A stretch of 46,416 bases of DNA from contig ONCF01000047.1 in NCBI GenBank assembly GCA_900316275.1, positions 1-46,416 of the forward strand. The letters are read 5' to 3'. A program made the translations under genes and the position numbers. Below are positions 33,033-41,538 of the stretch, piece after piece (the first letter of the stretch is position 1; every line of letters starts with the position of its first letter). The stretch is from an uncultured Veillonellaceae bacterium. GTDB lineage: Bacteria > Bacillota > Negativicutes > Selenomonadales > Selenomonadaceae. Below the pieces are notes generated by a model. It ran no database searches, had not been told where the DNA came from, and saw only the letters and a list, made by a program, of their open reading frames with translations.

Positions 33033-33107
33033 GCGCTCGTAGTCCAGTGGATAGGACGTGGGCCTCCGGAGCCTGAGGCGGGAGTTCGACTCTCCCCGAG
33101 CGCACCA
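33033..33107 (+). tRNA. tRNA-Arg (anticodon CCG)
   Basis: A complete cloverleaf of 75 bases: acceptor GCGCTCG with CGAGCGC, D-stem GTCC/GGAC, anticodon loop CTCCGGA with anticodon CCG (reads CGG), T-arm GGGAG-TTCGACT-CTCCC, discriminator A and an encoded CCA. It has its own promoter and terminator and stands alone. Confidence 0.95.
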
Positions 33108-33115
33108 GCGAATTC

Positions 33116-33139
33116 AAACCGCTAGAGTGAGCGGTTTTT
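33116..33139 (+). terminator. Terminator after tRNA-Arg
   Basis: Stem AAACCGCT (33116-33123) with AGCGGTTT (33130-33137) and a T-run. Confidence 0.85.
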
Positions 33140-33224
33140 ATATGAAGAGGGCAGTCTGCGGTGCAGGCTGCCTTTTTCGTTTGTAGGACTAGTTTCCTAT
33201 AGACGTATTTTAATGCGAATGGAT

Positions 33225-33253
33225 TTGACACTCTCATGTCTATGCTATAGAAT
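33225..33253 (+). promoter_or_regulatory. Promoter of the outer-membrane protein gene
   Basis: TTGACA (33225-33230), a 17-base spacer and TAGAAT (33248-33253). Confidence 0.65.
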
Positions 33254-33312
33254 ATAACGCGATTGGGGAACCGTTAATATAGTTCCAAGTTATTCTAGGA
33301 GGGTTTTACACG

Positions 33313-33819
33313 ATGAAAAAGACTTTGGCTATCGCCGCGGCTATTATGACGCTGGGCAGCGCGTCCGTCATGGCGGCGCCGGTGAATCAGATGGCAGCCA
33401 ACGAGACGGCTATCGGCGCGGGCTCGAAGGAGCAGTACCTCGAGCACAAGATTACGAATAAAGCTACGCTCGGCTATGAGCATGCCGACCGCGACGAGTA
33501 CGGCAAGGACACGCAGGATGTGTACCTGCAGTACGACGTCGTGGGTTCGCAGGTGAAACTCATCGGCGGCTACCGCTGGAAAATGCCCGGCGACAACGAC
33601 AACGCGTTCGGCGGCGTCGCGGTGAGCACGCCGCGCGTCATGGGTCTCGATGCCTATGCCTCCTATGTGGCGGGCAAGGACTTCAACGAGGTGCAGGTCG
33701 GTCTGAACAAGAACATCCTGTTCAACGTGGACCTCAACGTCAACTATCACAACACGAAGCTCGACGGCCTCGACCACCACGAGCACGGCGTAGGTGCCGG
33801 CCTCACGGTGAAGTTCTGA
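33313..33819 (+). CDS. Small secreted beta-barrel-like outer-membrane protein
   Basis: Protein of 168 aa with a clear signal peptide (basic MKK start, hydrophobic stretch, cleavage probably after VMA at residue 22). The mature part alternates polar and hydrophobic residues in short strands (ATLGYEHADRD, VYLQYDVVG, VKLIGGYRW, VNYHNTKLDG) and ends in GVGAGLTVKF with a terminal Phe, like the recognition signal for outer-membrane barrel assembly. About eight strands are possible. I do not recognise a named family; small proteins of this kind occur in Negativicutes. Monocistronic with its own promoter and terminator; TAGGAGGG precedes the ATG. Confidence 0.75.
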   Translation: MKKTLAIAAAIMTLGSASVMAAPVNQMAANETAIGAGSKEQYLEHKITNKATLGYEHADRDEYGKDTQDVYLQYDVVGSQVKLIGGYRWKMPGDNDNAFGGVAVSTPRVMGLDAYASYVAGKDFNEVQVGLNKNILFNVDLNVNYHNTKLDGLDHHEHGVGAGLTVKF

Positions 33820-33845
33820 TAGCAGCCAGCAAAATATAGTTACAT

Positions 33846-33895
33846 AAAAAGGCCAGCGGCCCGGACGGTTCTTCCGTCAGGCAGCTGGCCTTTTT
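33846..33895. terminator. Bidirectional terminator
   Basis: A 12-bp perfect stem AAAAAGGCCAGC (33846-33857) with GCTGGCCTTTTT (33884-33895); T-runs on both strands. It can stop the outer-membrane protein transcript and the converging lrp-aminotransferase transcript. Confidence 0.85.
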
Positions 33896-33984
33896 GCAGT
33901 GTATATGCTGTGCCGATGCGGCTCGGCCAACCTGCAACTGTTACAAGATACAATGTATGGTCGGCGGGAGCGCAGACGCAACCC

Positions 33985-35172
33985 TTATTTGCGGTGATGT
34001 CGCAGGAAGTTCTCGATGCGCGCGAGCGCTTCGGCGATTTTGTCGATGGATGTGGCGTAGGAGCAGCGCACGTGGCCCTCGCCACAGGCGCCGAACGCCG
34101 TGCCCGGCACGAGTGCGACGTGCTCGGCCTGCAGCAGCTCCTCGGCGAACTCGTCGGACGTGTAGCCCGTGCTCGTGATGTCGGGGAAGATGTAGAACGC
34201 GCCCTTCGGCTCGAAGCAGTTCAGACCCATCTTCATGAAGCCGTCGTAGATGAGCCGGCGGCGGCGGTCATACTCCGCGAGCATCTTCTTGCGCGCCTTT
34301 TCGCCGTGGCGCAGGGCCTCGATAGCGCCGCACTGAGCCGTCACGGGCGCGCAGAGCATCGTGTACTGGTGGATTTTCGTCATGGCCGCGATGATGGTCG
34401 GGTTGCCCATGGCGTAGCCGATGCGCCAGCCCGTCATGGCATAGGCCTTCGAGAAGCCATTGAGCAGCACCGTGCGCTCCTGCATGCGCGGCAGGCTGGC
34501 AAAGCAGGCGTGCTCCTCGCCGCCGTACGTGAGGGCACCGTAGATTGCGTCGGAAATGACGATGAGGTCGTATTTCTCGGCGAAGTCCGCGATTTCCTCG
34601 AGGTCTTTGCGCGTCATAATGGCACCCGTCGGATTGTTCGGGTAGCCGATGAGCAGCACTTTCGTTTTCGGCGTCACATGCTCCTCCAGCTCGGCGGCCG
34701 TGATGCGGAACTCGTGCTCGAGCTTCGCGGGCACGGGCACGGGCACGCCGCCCGCGAGCGTCGTGCAGGCCGCATAGGAGACGTAGCAGGGCTCGGGGAT
34801 AAGCACCTCGTCGCCCGGATGCAGCAGCGCGCGCATGGCGAGGTCCATGGCCTCGCTGACGCCGACGGTCACGAGGATATCCGTGCCCGCGTCGTAGTGC
34901 ACATCGTAGCGCGTGGCGTACATCTTGGCGATTTCCTGGCGCAGCTCCATGAGGCCGCGGTTCGCCGTGTAGGACGTGTAGCCCTGCTCGAGGCCGTAGA
35001 TGCAGGCCTCGCGGATGGGCCAGGGCGTGACGAAATCCGGCTCGCCGACGCCGAGTGAGATGACGTCCTCCATCTGCGCCGCGATATCGAAAAATTTGCG
35101 GATGCCCGAGGGGGCAATGGCGTTGACCGTCGGCGACAGGCGGTCATGCCAGTCTGAGCGCGATTCCAGCAT
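33985..35172 (-). CDS. PLP-dependent class I aminotransferase
   Basis: Fold-type I aminotransferase of 395 aa, in the aspartate/aromatic aminotransferase group. It shows YPNNPTGAIM, SDAIYGALTYGG and the pyridoxal-phosphate lysine in NGFSKAYAMTGWRIGYA. Its ATG overlaps the stop of the Lrp-type regulator upstream by one base, so the two are translationally coupled and the regulator probably responds to an amino acid connected with this enzyme. The actual substrate is not readable from sequence. Confidence 0.9.
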   Translation of the reverse strand: MLESRSDWHDRLSPTVNAIAPSGIRKFFDIAAQMEDVISLGVGEPDFVTPWPIREACIYGLEQGYTSYTANRGLMELRQEIAKMYATRYDVHYDAGTDILVTVGVSEAMDLAMRALLHPGDEVLIPEPCYVSYAACTTLAGGVPVPVPAKLEHEFRITAAELEEHVTPKTKVLLIGYPNNPTGAIMTRKDLEEIADFAEKYDLIVISDAIYGALTYGGEEHACFASLPRMQERTVLLNGFSKAYAMTGWRIGYAMGNPTIIAAMTKIHQYTMLCAPVTAQCGAIEALRHGEKARKKMLAEYDRRRRLIYDGFMKMGLNCFEPKGAFYIFPDITSTGYTSDEFAEELLQAEHVALVPGTAFGACGEGHVRCSYATSIDKIAEALARIENFLRHHRK

Positions 35173-35651
35173 CAGGGGGACACCACCAATCTGCGGTCAC
35201 GTTCCTCGTCGTTGACGATGACGCCATCCTTTTTGTACGGTTTCAGCATGAAATGGCTGCGCGTCGCCGTGACGCCCTCGATGGTGGCGAGGCGCTTCGC
35301 GACGAAATTCGCGACTTCTTTCAGCGACTTGCCCTCGATGATGACCATGAGGTCGAAACTGCCGCTCATGAGGTAGACCGTGCGTACCTCGTCGAAACGG
35401 TAAATGCGCTCCGCGATGGCGTCGAAGCCGACCTCGCGCTGCGGCGTGAGATTGACCTCAATCATGGCCGTCACGACATCATCACCGAACTTTTCCCAGT
35501 CGATGAGCGTGTTGTAGGCGAGGATGACATGGTCCTTTTCCAGCTTCTTGATGTCCTGCTCGACTTCGTATTCGCTCTTTTTGAGTATCGGTGCCAGCTC
35601 GCTCACTGGGCGGCGGGCATCCTGCTCGAGGAGCTCGAGGAGTTCACGCAT
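35172..35651 (-). CDS. Lrp/AsnC-family transcription regulator
   Basis: Regulator of 159 aa: an N-terminal helix-turn-helix region (LLELLEQDARRPVSELAPIL then SEYEVEQDIKKLEKD) and a C-terminal RAM/ACT-like ligand domain (VRTVYLMSGSFDLMVIIEG). Such proteins sense amino acids and form octamers or dimers of dimers. ATG 35651 follows AAAGGGGG on the reverse strand; the frame is open much further upstream but without family similarity. It is co-transcribed with the aminotransferase. Confidence 0.9.
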   Translation of the reverse strand: MRELLELLEQDARRPVSELAPILKKSEYEVEQDIKKLEKDHVILAYNTLIDWEKFGDDVVTAMIEVNLTPQREVGFDAIAERIYRFDEVRTVYLMSGSFDLMVIIEGKSLKEVANFVAKRLATIEGVTATRSHFMLKPYKKDGVIVNDEERDRRLVVSP

Positions 35652-35668
35652 AAAAAATCCCCCTTTAT

Positions 35669-35680
35669 TTTGTATACAAA
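35669..35680. promoter_or_regulatory. 12-bp palindrome in the lrp promoter/leader region
   Basis: TTTGTATACAAA is a perfect palindrome 17 bases upstream of the lrp start and would overlap a -10-like TATACA. It is a candidate autoregulatory site for the Lrp-type protein; this is inference. The rest of the 297-base divergent gap holds the promoter of the yhcH-like gene. Confidence 0.45.
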
Positions 35681-35817
35681 TTAACACCTTAAGAGTAGCA
35701 TAAAAAAGGCGCCCAATGCAATAGCTAACGGGCTTTGTTTGGTACATTAATGACAATTTTCTGCCAATTTTACGCGAAAAGGACGCCTGACCAGCGGAAA
35801 GAAGATGGATGTTCTTC

Positions 35818-35846
35818 TTGCATAAACGCGTAGTTTTCGGTACAAT
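35818..35846 (+). promoter_or_regulatory. Promoter of the YhcH-like gene
   Basis: TTGCAT (35818-35823), a 17-base spacer and TACAAT (35841-35846). An inverted repeat CCACA/TGTGG (35859-35870) falls just after the expected transcription start and could be an operator. Confidence 0.6.
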
Positions 35847-35948
35847 AGAAGAAGTTGACCACAGATGTGGCCAGCGGGGGAACTTTACAATTTCAGACGG
35901 GAAAACAGTTACGATGTTTTTTATTGATAGAAAGGTAAGGTAAGGCTC

Positions 35949-36419
35949 ATGTTTATTGGCACAGTCGACACGCTGGAAAAGACGCATGTCGAGTATCCCG
36001 AGGCTATTCTCAATGCCCTGCGCTATCTGCGCGACCACGATTTCACCCAGATGGCGGACGGTGCGTACACCATCGCGGAGGGCATCAAGGCCAACGTGCA
36101 GCGCTACACGACGAAGCCCGTGGCTGAGTGCCGTCCCGAGGCGCACGAGAAATTCGTGGACATCCAGTACATCGTCGAGGGCGAGGAGTACATGGGCTGG
36201 TGCCCGCTGAGCCCGGACCTGCAGGTCTCCGAGGCCTATGATGCCCAGAAAGACGTGGGCTTTTACGCGCGCCTCGTCCCGGACAGCGACATCGTGCTGA
36301 CGCCGGGCGCCTTTGCTGTGCTCTATCCCGAGGACGTACACCGCCCAAAAGGAGCCGTAGAGGATGAGCCGTGCCACGTGACGAAAGTCGTCGTCAAAGT
36401 GCCGGTTGATATGTTATAA
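35949..36419 (+). CDS. YhcH/YjgK/YiaL family protein
   Basis: Protein of 156 aa of the YhcH/YjgK/YiaL (DUF386) family, cupin-like beta-barrels linked to sialic acid or other sugar catabolism in several bacteria. Visible are HEKFVDIQYIVEGEEYMGW and PEDVHRPKGA, whose His and Glu residues would bind metal. It is monocistronic here, with no sugar genes next to it, so its substrate is unknown. AGGTAAGG precedes the ATG. Confidence 0.88.
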   Translation: MFIGTVDTLEKTHVEYPEAILNALRYLRDHDFTQMADGAYTIAEGIKANVQRYTTKPVAECRPEAHEKFVDIQYIVEGEEYMGWCPLSPDLQVSEAYDAQKDVGFYARLVPDSDIVLTPGAFAVLYPEDVHRPKGAVEDEPCHVTKVVVKVPVDML

Positions 36420-36428
36420 CGCAATAAG

Positions 36429-36480
36429 CAGGCATGGCTGCAGGGGAAAAGGCAGCTATGCCTGTTTCTGTATATTTTTT
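36429..36480 (+). terminator. Terminator after the YhcH-like gene
   Basis: A 13-bp stem CAGGCATGGCTGC (36429-36441) with GCAGCTATGCCTG (36452-36464), one G-U pair, and a T-rich tail. Confidence 0.75.
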
Positions 36481-36517
36481 GCTTTATGTTCACTGGTTTT
36501 GGAGGCAGAGAGTACCC

Positions 36518-39500
36518 ATGAGTGTAAGAAGAATTTTTGTCGAGAAACGTCAGGGCTTTTTTGACATCCCGGCGCAGCAGCTGAAGGACGACCTCATCGA
36601 GACGTTCCGGCTCACGGGCCTGACGGCGGTGCGCGTCATCAACCGCTACGACATCGAGGGCCTGAGCGACGCGGAGTATGCGCAGGTGAAATCCGTCGTG
36701 TTCTCCGAGCCGACTGTCGACGTCGTCTACGAGGAGAAACTGCCGCATTTCCCGAACTCGCGCATCTTTGCCATCGAGTACCTGCCCGGCCAGTTCGACC
36801 AGCGCGCCGATTCTGCGGCGCAGTGCGTGCAGCTCGTCACGCAGAAGGAGCGTCCGCAGATTGCCACGGCGCGCGTCATCATCATCGTGGGCAACGTGAG
36901 CCAGGAGGACTTCGCGAAAATCAAGGCCTACTGCATCAACGCCGTGGAGAGCCGTGAGGCTTCGCTGGACAAGCCCGAGTCGCTCGATATGCACTATAAA
37001 GAGCCGGCGGACGTCGCCGTGCTCGAGGACTTCAACACCTTGGACGACGCGGGTCTGCATGCCTTTATGGATAAATGCGGCTTTGCCATGAGCTTTGAGG
37101 ACCTCCAGTTCTGCCAGGGCTATTTCCGCGACACGGAGCACCGCGCGCCGACCATCACGGAGCTGCGCGTCATCGATACGTACTGGTCCGACCACTGCCG
37201 CCACACGACGTTCACGACGGCCATCGACATGGTGGACATCGAGGAGGGCTATTTCTCGCCCGCGCTCACGGCGGCCTACAAACAGTACCTCGCCGACCGC
37301 GAGGCCTGCTACGGCAGTCAGCTGCGCGACGTCACGCTCATGGACCTCGCCGTCATCGGCATGAAGGCGCTGCGCCGGCAGGGCAAGCTGGCGGACCTCG
37401 ATAAATCCGAGGAAATCAACGCCTGCAGCATCGTCGTGCACGTGGATGTGGACGGCAAGGACGAGGAATGGCTCGTCATGTTCAAAAACGAGACGCACAA
37501 CCACCCGACGGAAATCGAGCCGTTCGGCGGTGCGGCCACCTGCCTCGGCGGCGCCATCCGCGACCCGCTTTCCGGCCGCTCCTACGTCTATCAGGCCATG
37601 CGCGTGACCGGCGCGGCCGACCCGCGCCGCCCGTTCAAAGAGACGCTGCCCGGCAAGCTGCCGCAGAAGAAAATCACGCTCGGTGCGGCGGCCGGCTACA
37701 GCTCCTACGGCAACCAGATCGGCCTCGCGACGGGCCAGGTGCGCGAGGTCTACCACGAGGGCTACATGGCGAAGCGCATGGAAATCGGCGCCGTCATCGC
37801 GGCTGCGCCGAAAGTCAACGTCGTGCGCGAGCGCCCGCAGCCGGGCGACATCATCGTGCTGCTCGGTGGCCGCACGGGCCGCGACGGCATCGGCGGCGCC
37901 ACGGGCTCGTCAAAAGAGCACACGGAGGAGTCGCTGCACACCTGCGGCGCCGAGGTGCAGAAGGGCAACGCGCCCACGGAGCGCAAAATCCAGCGCCTGT
38001 TCCGCAACCCGGCCGTGAGCCGCATGATCAAGCGCTGCAACGACTTCGGTGCGGGCGGCGTGGCCGTGGCCATCGGCGAGCTCGCGGACGGCCTCATCAT
38101 TGCGCTCGACGCGGTGAAAAAGAAATACGCCGGCCTCGACGGCACGGAACTTGCCATCTCCGAGTCGCAGGAGCGCATGGCCGTTGTCATCGACCCGGCG
38201 AATTTGCAGGCATTCCAGCAGTACGCGGACGCGGAAAACCTGGAGTCGACGCAGGTCGCCGTCGTGACGGAGGAGCCGCGCCTCATCATGCAGTGGCGCG
38301 GACACGCCATCGTGCAGCTGAACCGCGCGTTCCTCGATACGAACGGCGTGCGCCAGCACGTCATGGCGACGGTCACGCAGCCGGACGCGGAGCACCGCTA
38401 TCTGCATGAGATTCCCGCGACCGTGGAGGCACAGCGCCAGAACTTTAACGCGGCCTGGCTCGCGAATCTGCAGCAGCTGAACGTCTGCAGTCAGAAGGGA
38501 CTTGCGGAGCGCTTTGATTCGACCATCGGCGGCAACACGGTGCTTATGCCGTTTGGCGGCCGCCGTCAGCTCACGCCGGCCGAGGGCATGGTCGCAAAAA
38601 TCCCCGTGCAGGGTGCGGAGACGAATACGGCCACGGCCATGACGTTCGGCCTCGACCCCGACTTTATGACCTGGAGCCCGTTCCACGGCGCACTCTACGC
38701 CGTCGTGGCTGCGGCCGCGAAGATGGTCGCGCTCGGCGGCCACGCGGAGAGCATCCGCCTGACGTTCCAGGAGTATTTCGAGAGCCTGGGCAAAGATGCG
38801 AAAAAGTGGGGCAAGCCGTTCGCGGCCCTGCTCGGCGCGCTCTGGGCGCAGCACGAGCTGGAGATCCCGGCCATCGGCGGCAAGGACTCCATGTCCGGCA
38901 CGTTCGAGGATATTCACGTACCGCCGACACTCGCCGCGTTTGCCGTCGACGTGCTGCCGGCCGACCACGCCATCTCGCCGGAGTTCAAATACGCGGGCAA
39001 CAAAGTTTGGCTCGTGCCCTGCCGCAAGGACACGCAGGACCTGCCTATCTTCAAGGCTCTGCGGCTGAATTTCACGAAAATCGAGGCTATGACGGCAAAA
39101 CGCCAGGTCTTTGCGGCGCAGAGCGTCGGCGTGGGCGGTATCGCGGCCGCCATCACGAAGATGACGCTCGGCAACCGCATCGGTTTCAAATTCACACACT
39201 TCCTCAAGCGCGCCGAGCTATTTGCGCCGGACTACGGCACCATCCTGCTCGAGGTCGCGCCCAATACGAAAATGGCCGAGCTGCTCGCGGGCACGGGTGC
39301 CTATGAACTCGGTGAGACGACGGACGTGCCGAGCATCGTGTTCGACAAAGAGGCCGTGACGCTCGCCGAGGCCGAGACGGCCTACACGACGCCGCTGGAG
39401 AAAATCTTCCCCACGCAGGTCAAACAGTCGGCGAAGCAGCGCGCGAGCTGGGGCCCGTACACGGCCGGCAACAAGCTGAAGGGGCGTGTGGCCCCCGTGG

Positions 39501-40300
39501 CGCAGCCGCACGTCTTTATCCCCGTGTTCCCCGGCACGAACTGCGAGTACGACTCGGCCCGTGCCTGGGAGCGGGCGGGGGCGACGACGGAGACGCTCGT
39601 CGTGCGCAACCTCACGCCGCAGGCCGTCGAGGAGACCGTGGAGGCCATCGTGCAGGGCATCCGCCGCTCGCAGATTGTGATGCTGCCCGGCGGTTTCTCC
39701 GGTGGTGACGAGCCGGACGGCTCCGGCAAATTCATCGCGGCCATGTTCCGCAACCCGCGCATCGCCGAGGAGGTCATGCGCCTGCTGCAGCACCGCGACG
39801 GCCTCATGCTCGGCGTCTGCAACGGTTTCCAGGCACTCATCAAGCTCGGCCTTGTGCCGTACGGCGAGATCCGCGACCTCACGCCCGACGCGCCGACGCT
39901 CACGCACAACACGCTCGGCCGTCACGTCTCCTGCATGGTGCGCACGAAAGTCGCCTCGAACCTCTCACCGTGGTTCAACAACGTCAAGGTCGGCGACGTG
40001 CACACCATCGCGGTCTCGCACGGCGAGGGCCGCTTCGTGGCCTCGCCGGAACTCGTCGCGAAACTGCGCCAGCGCGGCCAGCTCGCCACGCAGTACGTCG
40101 ACGACCAGGGCCAGCCCTCCATGCTCATCCCGTGGAACCCGAACGGCTCCGTCAACGCCATCGAGGGCATCACGAGCCCCGACGGCCGCGTGCTGGGCAA
40201 AATGGGCCACAGCGAGCGCATCGGCGCCAGCGTCGCCCGCAATATCCCGGGCGAGAAGGACCAGCAGCTGTTTGAGGCTGGGGTCAGGTACTACAAATAA
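36518..40300 (+). CDS. purL: Phosphoribosylformylglycinamidine synthase, single chain
   Basis: Fourth step of purine synthesis: FGAR to FGAM using ATP and glutamine. At 1260 aa it joins the PurL synthetase and PurQ glutaminase in one chain, the type known from clostridia and Negativicutes. Segments seen: DTYWSDHCRHTTF, FKNETHNHPTEIEPFGGAA, a second half-repeat with IGGKDSMSG, and a C-terminal class I glutaminase with catalytic Cys in GVCNGFQAL and His in SHGEGRF. ATG 36518 matches the family start (VRRIFVEKRQGFFD); GGAGG lies about 12 bases upstream. No other pur genes adjoin, and no purine riboswitch was recognised in the short leader. Confidence 0.96.
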   Translation: MSVRRIFVEKRQGFFDIPAQQLKDDLIETFRLTGLTAVRVINRYDIEGLSDAEYAQVKSVVFSEPTVDVVYEEKLPHFPNSRIFAIEYLPGQFDQRADSAAQCVQLVTQKERPQIATARVIIIVGNVSQEDFAKIKAYCINAVESREASLDKPESLDMHYKEPADVAVLEDFNTLDDAGLHAFMDKCGFAMSFEDLQFCQGYFRDTEHRAPTITELRVIDTYWSDHCRHTTFTTAIDMVDIEEGYFSPALTAAYKQYLADREACYGSQLRDVTLMDLAVIGMKALRRQGKLADLDKSEEINACSIVVHVDVDGKDEEWLVMFKNETHNHPTEIEPFGGAATCLGGAIRDPLSGRSYVYQAMRVTGAADPRRPFKETLPGKLPQKKITLGAAAGYSSYGNQIGLATGQVREVYHEGYMAKRMEIGAVIAAAPKVNVVRERPQPGDIIVLLGGRTGRDGIGGATGSSKEHTEESLHTCGAEVQKGNAPTERKIQRLFRNPAVSRMIKRCNDFGAGGVAVAIGELADGLIIALDAVKKKYAGLDGTELAISESQERMAVVIDPANLQAFQQYADAENLESTQVAVVTEEPRLIMQWRGHAIVQLNRAFLDTNGVRQHVMATVTQPDAEHRYLHEIPATVEAQRQNFNAAWLANLQQLNVCSQKGLAERFDSTIGGNTVLMPFGGRRQLTPAEGMVAKIPVQGAETNTATAMTFGLDPDFMTWSPFHGALYAVVAAAAKMVALGGHAESIRLTFQEYFESLGKDAKKWGKPFAALLGALWAQHELEIPAIGGKDSMSGTFEDIHVPPTLAAFAVDVLPADHAISPEFKYAGNKVWLVPCRKDTQDLPIFKALRLNFTKIEAMTAKRQVFAAQSVGVGGIAAAITKMTLGNRIGFKFTHFLKRAELFAPDYGTILLEVAPNTKMAELLAGTGAYELGETTDVPSIVFDKEAVTLAEAETAYTTPLEKIFPTQVKQSAKQRASWGPYTAGNKLKGRVAPVAQPHVFIPVFPGTNCEYDSARAWERAGATTETLVVRNLTPQAVEETVEAIVQGIRRSQIVMLPGGFSGGDEPDGSGKFIAAMFRNPRIAEEVMRLLQHRDGLMLGVCNGFQALIKLGLVPYGEIRDLTPDAPTLTHNTLGRHVSCMVRTKVASNLSPWFNNVKVGDVHTIAVSHGEGRFVASPELVAKLRQRGQLATQYVDDQGQPSMLIPWNPNGSVNAIEGITSPDGRVLGKMGHSERIGASVARNIPGEKDQQLFEAGVRYYK

Positions 40301-40357
40301 GCAAGACTACGTGGCAGTCCCGGAGGTTGCGGCGTGATGTTTTTAGAGTTGAGAGTG

Positions 40358-40436
40358 AAGAGTTGAGAGTTGAGATAGTCGTGGCCCCACAAGGCTGCGG
40401 TCAATCCACTCCCAACTCCCAACTCTCAACTCTTTT
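40358..40436 (+). terminator. Terminator of purL built from GAGTTGA repeats
   Basis: AAGAGTTGAGAGTTG (40358-40372) pairs with CAACTCTCAACTCTT (40419-40433), 15 bp, followed by TTTT. Both arms are made of short repeated units (GAGTTGA on the left from 40346, AACTCCC/AACTCTC on the right), giving several sliding pairings. Confidence 0.75.
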
Positions 40437-40489
40437 TTGGCTCTCTGTTGCGCATTGTGATTTTGTCACTCTGTGGGCTTTGACATCTC

Positions 40490-40498
40490 TGCTATAAT
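40490..40498 (+). promoter_or_regulatory. Extended -10 promoter of the DUF2156 gene
   Basis: TGCTATAAT with TATAAT at 40493-40498. A TTGACA lies only 8 bases upstream, too near to act with this -10 box. Confidence 0.5.
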
Positions 40499-40539
40499 GA
40501 AATAAACTAAGTTTAGCTTTGTGACCTTTTGGAGGCATG

Positions 40540-41451
40540 ATGAACATAGAATTGCACGCACTGACCAAGGCAGACAAGCCCCTTTTGGACCGCTATCTGC
40601 ACAGCCGTTACTACGAAAATGCGCATTTCAGCTTTACGAATTTCTTCATGTGGCGCGAGCCGTTCCATCTCCAGGTGGGGGAGCAGGACGGCGTGCTCTA
40701 CCTCGGCTGCGCCGACGGGCAAAAGGCCTGGTTCCTGCAGACGTTCACGTCCGAGGAAAAGTGGCCTGAGGCCGTAGCAAACATCGTCGCGCACTGCCGC
40801 GCCGCGGGACGCGAGGTCCACTTCATGGGCCTCGAAAAAGACTTCGCCGACTGGCTGGCCGCGCGGGAGGACTACCATTTCACCATCGCGGGCAACCGCG
40901 ACGAGTCCGACTACGTCTACCTCGCGGAAAAGCTTGCCACCCTCTCCGGGCGCAAGCTGCACGCGAAAAAGAACCATCTCAACGCGTTCCACAAACTCTA
41001 CCCGCAGGCCGAATACCTGCCCATCACCGAGGAGCTCATCCCCGCGTGCAAACAGGAACTCGACAGCTGGTACCGCCTGCGCACGGCCACGACCGAGCAG
41101 GACAACCCCTTCATCGCAGCCGAGCGGCGCGGCATCCTCGAGGTGCTCGACGACTACGCCTTCTTCGGCCTCGAGGGCGGCGCCATCCGCGTCGACGGGC
41201 GCATCATCGCCTTCACCTTCGGCGAGCAGCTCAATACTGACACCGCCGTCGTGCACGTGGAAAAAGCCGACCCCAATATGCGCGGCGTCTTTACGGCCAT
41301 CAACCAGGCCTACGTCGCTAACGTCTGGCAGGATAGAGTGACCTACATCAACCGCGAAGAAGACATGGGCCTCGAAGGCCTGCGCCACGCCAAAGAGTCT
41401 TACAAGCCCGTCAAAATGATTGAAAAATTCACGGCCCAGCTCGTAGACTAA
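40540..41451 (+). CDS. DUF2156 domain protein (GNAT-fold, LPG-synthase-like)
   Basis: Protein of 303 aa of the DUF2156 group, which has the paired acyltransferase fold also found in the aminoacyl-transfer part of lysyl-phosphatidylglycerol synthases. Typical segments are SFTNFFMWRE near the N-terminus, KLATLSGRKLHAKKNHLNAF in the middle and YINREEDMGLEGLRHAKESY near the end. No membrane segments are present. ATG 40540 rather than ATG 40537 is likely, as GGAGG is too close to the latter. Function unproven; aminoacyl or acyl transfer is plausible from the fold. Confidence 0.85.
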   Translation: MNIELHALTKADKPLLDRYLHSRYYENAHFSFTNFFMWREPFHLQVGEQDGVLYLGCADGQKAWFLQTFTSEEKWPEAVANIVAHCRAAGREVHFMGLEKDFADWLAAREDYHFTIAGNRDESDYVYLAEKLATLSGRKLHAKKNHLNAFHKLYPQAEYLPITEELIPACKQELDSWYRLRTATTEQDNPFIAAERRGILEVLDDYAFFGLEGGAIRVDGRIIAFTFGEQLNTDTAVVHVEKADPNMRGVFTAINQAYVANVWQDRVTYINREEDMGLEGLRHAKESYKPVKMIEKFTAQLVD

Positions 41452-41538
41452 AGTGAGCTCATGGGCGTGCCAAAAATAAGCCAGCCGGCCGACTGGCGGC
41501 TATGCAAATACCTCGGCCATACTTTATAGAAAGAGCAG

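Noticed and set aside
33910-35058. A 382-codon plus-strand open frame
   Set aside because: It is opposite the aminotransferase with its intact PLP lysine motif; no ribosome site.
36420-36517. Purine riboswitch upstream of purL
   Set aside because: The short gap is filled by the terminator of the preceding gene, and the conserved purine aptamer loops are not seen.
40479-40498. TTGACA as -35 box for the DUF2156 gene
   Set aside because: Spacing to the TATAAT is 8 bases, far below the 15-19 needed.
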